Source: Agriotes lineatus (taxonomy: Eukaryota > Arthropoda > Insecta > Coleoptera > Elateridae). Taken from it: a DNA stretch of 64,000 nucleotides. Positions within the stretch are counted from its first letter, which is position 1, and each line of letters starts with the position of its first letter. Below, piece after piece: positions 35,701 to 42,585 of the stretch. The position numbers were made by a program, and so were the translations under genes. The notes under the pieces were generated by a model. It saw only the letters and a program-made list of their open reading frames with translations, ran no database searches and had not been told where the DNA came from. The stretch spans positions 63,075,903 to 63,139,902 of the forward strand of contig OW679197.1 of NCBI GenBank assembly GCA_940337035.1. The letters are read 5' to 3'.

Positions 35701-38700
35701 AGCGCTAACACAAAAATACGCATAACTTTTTTACTTCGAGTGTTAACAAAAAATGTTATTAGAGTTATCGATAGAACTCGTCCGGGTGCTACTAGAACTT
35801 CTATTAGAACTACCGGAACTGTAAAAAATTACTTCCAGGTTTTAGTCGTTTTGTAAAAGTGCTAACATAAAAATTAGCGTAACTTTTTTACTTCGAGTCT
35901 TATCAAATTTTTTTATTAGAGGTATCCATAGAACTCGCCGGGGTGCTACTAGGGCTCCCATTAAAACTACCGGAACTTTTAAAAAATTGCTTTCAGGACT
36001 TCGTCGTTTTCTAAAAAAACTAATAATACAAAAATGGGCGTAACTTCTTTACTTCGGGTCCTATACATTTTTTTATTAGAGTTATCGATAGAACTCGCCG
36101 GGGTGCTACTATAACTCCCATTAGAACTACCGGAACTTAAAAAAAAACCAAAATATATTTTTTTCCGGTTTATATATTTTGTTTTGAAAATCTTTTTTTT
36201 TTGTTAGAGTTCTAGTAGCACCCCGGCAAGTTCTATCGAAAAGTGTACTGACATTTTTCAATAAGTATGAGTGAAAAAGAGTTATAGTGGTATTTGCCCG
36301 AAGAAAATGTGAAGTTAGCACCCCAAATTTTCGATCCACATTTTTTTCTCTTAAATACATAGAACTATTTCTAAAAATAGCAAGGAACTCTAGAACTCTT
36401 TGGGGTGCAATGGGAACTCTTGAAAAAAATAACATTTTTTGAAGTTGTGGTGCTAACTTCACAGGGGTCGGGGCTAGCTGGCGATAGTCAAAATAATTTA
36501 TCTTGGAAGGCATGGGGATCAATTCGGGTTATTTTAGGGCTCGGCCATAGGGTTTTGGATGCGAGTAATAGTGTGAAAATATAGATATGGCGCTTAGCTC
36601 CCAGATTTGGGACACACATCGTTCCGTAATCTCTTAAATAGCTCTCATCTTTCGGTCTGTAGCTTCGAGTGCTGAACTTAAGCATTTCTCTTTTCTTTTC
36701 AGTGTTTTCAATTATCCAAGTCTACCTCTGTTTTTTCTACGTTTTATCGGGGTCTCCCCTCAAGTATTCTTTTCGTCCACCTGTGTGTCTTGCATCCTCG
36801 CTATATGGCCTGCCCAGCTCCATTTCAGCTTCAATAACCTCTCTACTGCGTCAGTCACTCTTATTGCATTTCTTCAAGCAGCATTGGGAACTCTATGTCT
36901 GAGTATTATACCTAATACGGACCGTTTTATGCCTCTTCTCTGGCAAGTATTTCGACCCATACAGGGATATCTTCTGATTTGAATATATGTGAGACTTAGT
37001 CTACGTGTAATTCATGAGTTGGATTGTTTTTGTTTATATTGATGTTGTGCTCCATATACCTATACGCAGTGACTTGTTCAAGTTCTTTTCCATTTAGTGA
37101 GATCGGAGGACTGACCAGGTTTGCGATGAACTGGGTCTTTCTAAAATGTATATTTAATCCCACTAATTGTGACGCTACCATTAGGTTGTTTCTCATTGGG
37201 GAGATCTTGCATAACATTCCGATAAAATGATATCCCGTTAAAGCTCATATTACCCAGCAAAGTAAACGATATAGCCAATCCAAATTACATTTTTCGATTT
37301 TAACGTAACGTTATTTTAATGTGACGTGCAAAAACTTCCTAATGTATTAGAGCACGCTCGGTTATTAGGACGATATTGTCGGTCTAACTCAGGTTAGTCT
37401 ATTCTAATTTCTTGAACATGTATCGAAGAACTGTTATGAAAAGCTTTGGGGTAATGGTATGCTCTTGACGAACTCCTCTCTCTATTCTCAGTGTCTTTAT
37501 CTAACTTCACTGATGCTGTAGCTTGACATAAACATGTTTAAGAACTTCTATATACCTGGCATCTATGACACATTTGAGTAGTGCTTCTAAAAGTTTGTTA
37601 TGATAGTCAGAATCAAACTTTTTTTTATATATAATATAATATAATTAATAATTTGTTGTATTCCACGCATCTTTCAATAAGATTCAATGCATTTTAGGGA
37701 TTGGTTCTTGAAATAGCTCAGTTAACTTTAAAATACACGGAACTGCACTGCGCTTTACAAAATTAAATTATATAATAAATTTCAGGACCCTATTAAGATA
37801 ACATCCGACATAATAATTTTCATTGCTTGCTTGCATGACGCCACTTTGAGAGCGAACCCGTGGGTCGAATTGGCTGATTTTGCTGTCAATCGACTCAGGA
37901 CGACGCAAGTAAGCTAGTAGTACGGTTTTAAAATTTTTATAAGTGACTTTTTTTATGTGGATTTTTTTGTTGATAGCTAACCTCAAAATTAACTACACAC
38001 AAAATGGATCACTCTTGTACAAATTGCATTAAATAAATTATTTCGCTCCCAATTTGGGTGCAGAACGCTAGTTGGTAAATAGTTATGTACGGTACAACTG
38101 AGGCATATTATCCATAAGGGAAAAAATTTAGCTCACGTGGTAAAGGTTTTAAAATTCATTATTAAAGATGCTTGACCAACTGAATTTTATCTATTTATTC
38201 AGGAAATAATCACGCCGAACATCCCGCGTGCATGTAAACTAAACTGAATAAATTTTGACGATATTCTGTCAGACTGTTTTGCTCTGAAGAAATATATCGT
38301 AAATTTTCCGCTCCAAAATCCCTCGTGTGTACGCACTCGGGATTCTTGTTTAACGGCAAATTTACTTAACATATTTCTTAGCAAAACATTCGGACAGAGA
38401 ACGTCAAAATTTAAACAGCTATTTTAATGCACTTGGGATATTATTGTTGAATCAATTCTTTTAAATAAATTATCATATTACCTATTTTTGTAATAGTTAC
38501 CACGGTAATACGCATGTATTTTGTTAGTTGCTGCGGATTATGGACTGTTTTCTTCCCTAGTGAATAAAATTAGCATTTAATCCACCCTCATCATTTTTTA
38601 AAACATTTATTTATAACCAGTACCCTCATCATTAAAATGTCACTTTACCATGGAGATTTTCATAGATAAAATACAGCTTTACAATTAGGTATTAGATAAA

Positions 38701-41700
38701 ATTCTATAGGGGAAATAGTATATGGCTTTACTAGGATTAAAAGTGGCATTTTATTTGACATGCAATTATGTTTGCAATTACGAGACGAAGCGTAACCGAG
38801 CGAACGCAAAAATTTCAAGTTAAACAGAGTCACTTTTAATCAGAATAATACATACTATTTTTTCTGCAACCTAAAAAAGTACAAAATATTAAAAATTTTA
38901 GATGATTGAGTGCTTTCGAAGTTTTTCACTTAATAATCATTATGGCGACCAGCTTACTTTTAGTTCCTGGGAAGTAAAAGTATTTTGATCTAAAAGTGTT
39001 GCACAGCAACATACACTTTTTGTGTCAGTAAGAGAAACATCAACAACAGATTTTGGTATTAAAAGTAATGACTTTTAAGACGATTGCGGAAAAAACAATA
39101 TTAATGCACTGGAAAAGAGGGCTGAAGGCGTTACTACGAACGGTGATATGCTGCAAAAATAATTTAATTAGGGTACACTTATAAACACAAAGATGGGTGG
39201 TAATGTACACATCCAAAACTTAAGGTACATAAAACATATAAGTTTACGAAATGACACATACAACATTAGATACTTAACCATAAATAACTTAGCTGGAGGC
39301 AGTAATTTTATCCGTGCTTACTGGCTCGCTGGTCGCCAAAGTTGAACGAAATTTGCGGGCTTGCAAATTGGACTCTTTGTTCGAAAAAAACAGAACCAAA
39401 ATTAACAGCTCCATGGATGTTAACGGGCAAAATCTACGCCTGTCAGGGCTGCATCGGTAAATCGATTAAAAATGGGCAGCGACAGTTTAAAGATTTTCTA
39501 CGATCAATTAGCGTGAATCTTCACCCGATAACGGAACAATTTATTAGAGCGATGTTGGCGACTAGCGTTATTTTACAGGCTGGTTGCGAAACGGCAGATA
39601 GCAAGACGATATAGAATGTTCCTTTGAATGTACTCGACCATGAATCAATATGAAATTCTGCGAACTTGTTGCATATAAAACGCGAATTACAACCAGAAGG
39701 GCCAAGTCAAATCAGGTATTCTGATTATCCGGAAAGCTACGCGCCCTAACGCTATGCTATAGCTAGCGTAACAGTCAGGAATGTCACGGGATATTGAGGG
39801 AGGGGTAGCTACGTAAATACTAAATGTTTTCACCTAAGGGCGTCACAAAAATGCATTAACTCCCTTGAACTTGAAATATGAGAGAAATGATAAATCGTAG
39901 TTTTCTTGGAACGGAACGTGTGTGTGTCGACAGCTTCCCTCACGACGGATCTACTTTTGTTTTTAATTGGCACACCATTTTATCTACTATCACAAAGGAA
40001 GAACACACTTACAAGGCACAATAAAGCGAGAGGGATATCTTAACAACGAATTACTTTTGAACAACTTTACATGCATAAAAATGTTAATAACATCAATTTT
40101 GAAGCTTAGAGGACGGAATTTTTACAAGCTGTTAACCTAAAGTACCCAACACAAGTCCGAGATAATGGAAGTAAGTAACAACACAAAAGCCTAGAGGAAG
40201 CTAAGCGGACACATTATTTAGCGAGCATGCTCGCACAGTATAGCATAAACATACGACATTGGTTAAAATACCTGATTCTAGAATAATTGCAGCGAAGCGT
40301 CGGCACCGGGGGGGGGGGGGGGGGAGGTGAAGACAATGAAATGTTTCTAAAATCCGCCTGGAGCCTAATATAATATTTTCTAGAAACTTCGGAAGACGTA
40401 GTAACTTTTGAGGGTCATCGCTAATAATCCGACTGAGTCGTGGATGCGAAAATTCCCTCGCTAAAAAGGGACCTCACTACATGGCAACACACGACATTAA
40501 TTTTACTCCGTACTGCAATGAACCGATTTCGAATCCTCGAAGAGGTATGCATACAGGCAGCGCTAGGTATACGAATTCGTTAGCAATTCGGAATACATGT
40601 GCGGACAAAGCCCCGGTAATGTAACTTTGCACTATAAACTAGTGGATGTGAATTATTGGGTGCGCGTACTGGCCCAAAATGTCGAAGACTAACTAATTGC
40701 CGTAAGCGGCGTTAAGGATATAAATTAACCTAACAAACTCAATGACGATACGGGTTTCGGAATTTTAGATGCGTATGGGACACATCTTGGAAGCTGGAAC
40801 AATTGATGTAGTTTGCCTAAAAGTGGCACGACAGGGCTTTTCCAAACAGCTACAATCACGGAACAATGTGGTCACCGACGCACAACTTCTCTGTGTGATT
40901 ATATCTGGCAAAGTACTGATTTCTCCCCTTTGTCCTAGACTGAGGCAAAGTACAGTGCTTGCATGTATAAGTCTTATACTATAAAACGACGGATTACGCG
41001 ATGCTCTCTGCCGCGTGTATTCATAAGTCAGCGGCGGCGATAATTTTCAAACGGACCTAACAGATTATAATTTTTTGTGATCATAGTTGCTGTGCAGGCC
41101 ATAGTTTCGCTCTTCGTTTTCTCCTTTTAATTAATTTTCACGTTGCTTTTCGTATTTGCAAGTAGAACAGCAGCATCTGCGTAAAGCAAGTTACTTATTT
41201 TAACTCCACCAGTGGAAAAATATTTAAGACTCTGATTTTTCAGAAAATCTGGCGTTTGTCCCTCGTGGAATGGGAACAGGCCTCGCTGTTGATAACGGCG
41301 ATGAATTATTTAGACTAATTCGGGAAGATCCTGTTATAGAAGAGGGTTTTGGATACGAAACTGAGGCGTACATCGTAGGAAGTGTCGTTAAAGAGCCCAA
41401 CTCTTTCCTCCCCGGATATAACGGTGGCGACGTTCTACTTATGAATGTCGGAGCGAATGGCAGGAAACGAAGTCTCGTTGCTGTTGCATATCATGAAGAA
41501 ACCAGTGTTAAAGCGAAGCTAGATTTTATAAAGGTTAGTTTCAATTGTGCAATTTCTAAATGCTTCATCGAGTCAAACCTGAAGGTTTTCAGAGTTTTAT
41601 AAAGTTCTTGCGAAAAAGTTTTAACTGTGTTTAGAAATAAGTCTATGGCTAATAATCGTCTTTTAGATCTACGAAAATATCATAACTGGTAAAGTTTTTC

Positions 41701-42064
41701 ACAAAGTGGCAGCTTACAAACCTTCTTCCTTAATATCATTAGAATTCGATGACACGGACGAAACGCTGTTGATATTTTTAGAAGCAGGAAAAACGCTACA
41801 AGTTTACGAATATAAGGGTACGTGTAGCATATAATTCATTTTGAAGTCTGTATTTTGATTCCATTTTCAGGCATTGAAGGGTTCAAGCATCGCACGTCTG
41901 TCAAACTTGAAGGGTCAAAGCTTGTAAGTCTGTCTTTGCCGTTTGAGCTATATAAAACCGAGAGAAGAGTAATAGGGGTAGTAAACAGACACAAAATTAG
42001 TTTCCTCCAAGCTGTGATGATGGGAAATCGGATGCACGAAGAGAGACCCATCTGCCTTATATAA
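16660..42064 (+). CDS. Giant secreted repeat protein (Nasrat/Polehole/Closca-like architecture), 22 exons, about 1,910 residues
   Basis: Exons by position: 16660-16854, 16907-17067, 17121-17799, 28694-29103, 29166-29419, 29469-29716, 29772-29883, 29935-30092, 30139-30321, 30558-31230, 31283-31401, 31450-31801, 31855-32003, 32054-32300, 32346-32560, 32609-33022, 33075-33212, 33263-33499, 33554-33707, 41244-41533, 41667-41817, 41871-42064. All introns are GT-AG and all phases agree. The total is 5,733 nt, an exact multiple of three. Most introns are 45-62 bp; two are huge (10.9 and 7.5 kb) and full of mobile elements. The protein has a signal peptide, EAR/beta-propeller-like segments at both ends, and an array of about 15 NG-motif repeats between. 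From memory of architecture only, it recalls the Drosophila eggshell and Torso-activation proteins Nasrat, Polehole and Closca. That assignment is an inference. A polyadenylation signal AATAAA lies at 42178-42183. Confidence 0.8.
17821..18868. other. Intron sequence, no element recognised
   Basis: First kilobase of the 10.9 kb intron, AT-rich. A pair of similar segments around 18160-18230 and 18730-18840 share ATATTTGATACTGTTAGC-like and TAATGAGACT-like strings in opposite orientation. This suggests another weak foldback of about 650 bp, but the arms are degenerate. Confidence 0.4.
18869..19042. mobile_element. Foldback MITE, family 3, copy 1
   Basis: The ends are inverted copies, TATGATCAACAATTATTTTC on the left and the inverse on the right, ending TTTTGATCATA. 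The internal arms share TAAATTAGGAACTA. A second copy lies at 28347-28524 in the same intron. No coding capacity. Confidence 0.75.
19225..19345 (-). mobile_element. tRNA-derived SINE head
   Basis: On the minus strand an A-box-like GTGGCTCAGTTGTTCAAGCG (complement near 19340-19320) is followed by a B-box-like GAGTTCGAATCCCAGCAG (complement near 19250-19230). The spacing of about 75-80 bp, with an extra arm, suggests a tRNA-Ser/Leu-like ancestor. The cloverleaf is not intact, so this is a SINE promoter head and not a working tRNA. Confidence 0.55.
19440..19780 (+). repeat. Dispersed repeat with a CAGACAGAC-type motif, copy 1
   Basis: It shares blocks with 24035-24290 (opposite orientation) and 61230-61450: a degenerate 'GAGTTATGTCGCCAACAGACTGACAG' region, then CCTGAAACGTGAAGATCTGA, then a TTTACTTCCCTCGTCT end with a short hairpin (CTTCGTCTTTTAGACGAAGG type). 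No coding capacity. The class is unknown. Confidence 0.6.
20648..20782. mobile_element. Palindromic MITE family 2, copy B
   Basis: Hairpin with the same arms as copy A (ACTGTAAGTCTATGTCAAAT... inverse ...CATAGACTTACAGTGCCACC). The outer bases on the left are degraded (TTTGGCAC in place of TTGGTGGCAC). Confidence 0.8.
21728..21990 (+). mobile_element. 5S rRNA-derived SINE
   Basis: Positions 21758-21812 follow the 5S rRNA internal promoter: TTCGATCAGCAGAGTTAAGC, then GGTCAGAACTTGGATGGGG, close to the canonical 5S A-box/C-box segment (CCGATCACCGAAGTTAAGC, then GTACTTGGATGGG). The upstream GGTGGTGTAGC also resembles the 5S 5' half. A non-5S body follows. This is the structure of a SINE3-class element. 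It is not a functional 5S gene because the flanking stem I is lost. Confidence 0.7.
22038..22071. repeat. Perfect 13-bp-stem hairpin
   Basis: CAGCTAGCCGGGA (22038-22050) is followed by an 8-base loop and its exact inverse TCCCGGCTAGCTG (22059-22071). It lies about 50 bp beyond the 5S-derived SINE and may be part of its tail. It is GC-rich in an AT-rich setting. Confidence 0.8.
23404..24745. repeat. Foldback with tandem 338-bp unit and an array of short palindromes
   Basis: A segment at 23404-23600 is repeated almost exactly at 23742-23938 (offset 338 bp), and an inverted third copy lies at 24587-24745. Each direct copy ends in a run of palindromes built on ATTACCGCACTGAGTGCGGT (23584-23673 and 23917-24024), with at least eight TGCGGTAAT/ATTACCGCA pairs. 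The open frames in these copies (for example one beginning MNITALFLYSEPEF) are by-products of the repeat and show no domain. An unrelated dispersed repeat is inserted at 24035-24290. Confidence 0.75.
24035..24290 (-). repeat. Dispersed repeat with a CAGACAGAC-type motif, copy 2
   Basis: Same family as 19440-19780: TTTACTTCCCTCGTCTGAAA at the left, a TTTCAGGGTCTCTAGATGAC block and a TCTGTCAGTTGGCAATATAA block. It ends with TATACAGGGTGAGC at the right. It sits inside the foldback at 23404-24745. Confidence 0.6.
25302..25391 (-). mobile_element. 90-bp insertion flanked by a 13-bp direct repeat, possible Penelope-like fragment
   Basis: TACATTAGATAAT occurs at 25289-25301 and again at 25392-25404 in the same orientation, with exactly 90 bp between. 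On the minus strand the insert reads GACCTGAGACAAGACGAGT, then CAGGGTCGCCGAAAT. This resembles the CTGA...GAAA layout at Penelope-like element ends, but no complete hammerhead can be drawn. Confidence 0.5.
25855..25925 (+). mobile_element. tRNA-like SINE fragment
   Basis: GAGCAGTTAAGCCGTCTGAC, then TAGCAATCAGATTTTCGAATC, gives an A-box-like and a B-box-like block at tRNA spacing, similar to a serine-type tRNA. The acceptor stem is not complementary. It is followed by AT-rich intron sequence. Confidence 0.4.
25926..28346. other. Intron sequence, unexplained
   Basis: AT-rich up to about 27290. From there to about 28010 it becomes visibly richer in C, G and CpG (for example CGCGCGATCAACC near 27440). 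I found no frame with a recognisable domain and no terminal repeats. It may be an old insertion of another composition. Confidence 0.35.
28347..28524. mobile_element. Foldback MITE, family 3, copy 2
   Basis: Inverted arms begin ATGATCAAAAATTATTTTAT on the left and end AATAATTTTTGATCATA on the right. Internally, TGGAATAGTTCCTAATTTAT pairs with its inverse ATAAATTAGGAACTATTCCA. Homologous to 18869-19042. It lies about 170 bp before exon 4 of the large gene. Confidence 0.8.
28694..33707 (+). CDS. Large gene, exons 4-19: central NG-repeat array and third EAR-like block (residues 346-1699)
   Basis: After a helical start (exon 4), some 15 units of about 45-70 residues follow. Each has the plan: hydrophobic strand, VNG or LNG, a short helix with L, and a strand such as FESPV or FTQPV. 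Examples are TINGVPAEQI, VNGENFKELV, VNGLNPWNF, LNGLSPADYF, VNGQHVKNLM, VNGKNLSTVV and INGINVTDWS. Repeat alignment confirmed splices: exon 13 ends SFESP and exon 14 begins VQINQ. Exons 17-19 change to EAR-like strands (YLLVTEIG, LFVWFKSQF, DLLFLVSK). The gap between 29103 and the next frame is modelled as a 62-bp intron (29104-29165). Repeat spacing suggests internal duplication. The function of the repeats is unknown to me. Confidence 0.85.
33708..34182. other. Intron sequence, probably repeat-derived
   Basis: Start of the 7.5 kb intron with a strong GTAAGT donor at 33708. No domain or end structure could be assigned. The last 9 bases (34174-34182, CGGGGCTAG) are the left target-site duplication of the foldback element that follows. 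Confidence 0.4.
34183..36468. mobile_element. Complete foldback (FB-like) element with 9-bp target duplication
   Basis: The element begins ACCCCTGTGAAGTTAGCACC and ends in the exact inverse, GGTGCTAACTTCACAGGGGT after one variable stretch. The direct repeat CGGGGCTAG flanks both sides (34174-34182 and 36469-36477), a 9-bp target duplication. The inverted arms are long (about 580 bp left, about 890 bp right). They contain tandem units of about 160 bp built around AGTTCCGGTAGTTCTAAT, AGCACCCCGGCGAGTTCTA and TTTTTTGATAAGACTCGAAG, with about two units on the left and four on the right. There is no transposase frame. Long repeat-built arms plus a 9-bp duplication are typical of FB-like or Mutator-like non-autonomous elements. 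Confidence 0.85.
34949..35198. mobile_element. Palindromic MITE family 2, copy C (longest copy)
   Basis: Outer arms of about 60 bp (ATGTGAGCAAACGAAAATGA and inverse TCATTTTCGTTTACTCACAT, with the block AAGCTTGGCTTTGAAA) enclose the core hairpin TTGGTGACACTGTAAGTC and its inverse. The outer block also occurs alone near 49926-49976 and 59771-59815. This is therefore probably the full-length form, and copies A, B and F are deletion derivatives. Inserted in the interior of the foldback element. Confidence 0.8.
36690..37640 (-). pseudogene. LINE remnant, RT C-terminal half
   Basis: Minus-strand reading from the right gives degraded RT pieces, including GLNIHFRKTQFIANL and LNGKELEQVTAYRYM. The latter matches the segment after the catalytic block in RTE-like RTs (GLKINxxKT, then NGxxIExVxxYxYLG). 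Nearer 36690 comes a WAGHIARM-like C-terminal block. Several frame breaks. It lies in the intron of the large gene just beyond the foldback element. Confidence 0.6.
38715..38865. repeat. Imperfect foldback, about 150 bp
   Basis: The left end AAATAGTATATGGCTTTACT with GATTAAAAGTGGCA is inverted on the right as CACTTTTAATCAGAATAATA and ATACTATTTTTT. The interior carries GACGAAGCGTAACCGAGCGA, a GC-rich core. A MITE-like structure with no second copy seen. Confidence 0.5.
39150..41090. other. CpG-rich insertion-like intron segment with a 17-G run
   Basis: This stretch is visibly richer in CpG than the flanks. It contains an uninterrupted run of 17 G at 40308-40324. Short frames (for example 39342-39614, reading MNEICGLANWTLCSKK...) have no recognised domain. 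No terminal inverted repeats were found. It may be an old mobile element, but nothing identifies it. Confidence 0.3.
41095..41215 (-). pseudogene. Short LINE reverse-transcriptase fragment
   Basis: The minus strand reads LVELKISNLLYADAAVLLAN, the RT catalytic block (NLLYADDAVLLA in active elements) with the second Asp changed to Ala. It ends about 30 bp before exon 20 of the large gene. Confidence 0.55.
41244..42064 (+). CDS. Large gene, exons 20-22: C-terminal EAR-like block and stop (residues 1700-1910)
   Basis: Exon 20 enters in phase 1 after a TTTTTCAG acceptor and reads ENLAFVPRGMGTGLA and onward. Exon 21 (IYENIITGKVFHKV...TLLIFLEAGKTLQVYEYKG) and exon 22 (IEGFKHRTSVKL...RRVIGVVNRHKISFLQAVMMG) carry the same strand-turn-strand pattern as the N-terminal block. 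TAA is at 42062-42064. The block is separated from exon 19 by a 7.5 kb intron holding a foldback element and LINE pieces. It converges with the kinesin gene, whose stop is at 42586. Confidence 0.85.
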
Positions 42065-42585
42065 AATTGTTTTGTGATTTAAATCGTTTATTAATGCTGT
42101 TCTTGTTGTGTTGTTTATTAGATTTTATTATTGTTGTTATTATTTATAAATAGCTTTATTTAGCCCAAATTAGTGGAAATAAAAATTGTTACGTGCTACA
42201 ATATTTGTACAAGTTCTGATGTCTTTTATATCTATATTTTTTAACATTATCAGTATATTATTTATTTTCACCGGATGTAGATTGGTAGAAATTGTACAAT
42301 ATACATTTTTAAGTTGTTCGTAATACGACAAAGTAAGACATTTGTTACTATTACTTCGTTTTGCTCTTATAATAACTAACGAACATTTTTTTAAATAATT
42401 ATGGGAAGCTACTACAGGTTTCATGATTTTTAATAACAAAAGAGGTAAATTAACAAGACTTAGACATTAACAACACTGAAAAATCACTTATCAGAATAGG
42501 GATAACAAAAATTTTGTCAAAGTTGGTGGTCTTTAATTATATTTAAAATATACTAGGCTGTATTTATAAAATATTCATAAGGTGC
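42065..42585. promoter_or_regulatory. Convergent 3' UTR space between two genes
   Basis: Between the stop of the large plus-strand gene (42064) and the stop of the minus-strand kinesin gene (42586). It holds a plus-strand AATAAA at 42178-42183. No exon or repeat recognised. Confidence 0.5.
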
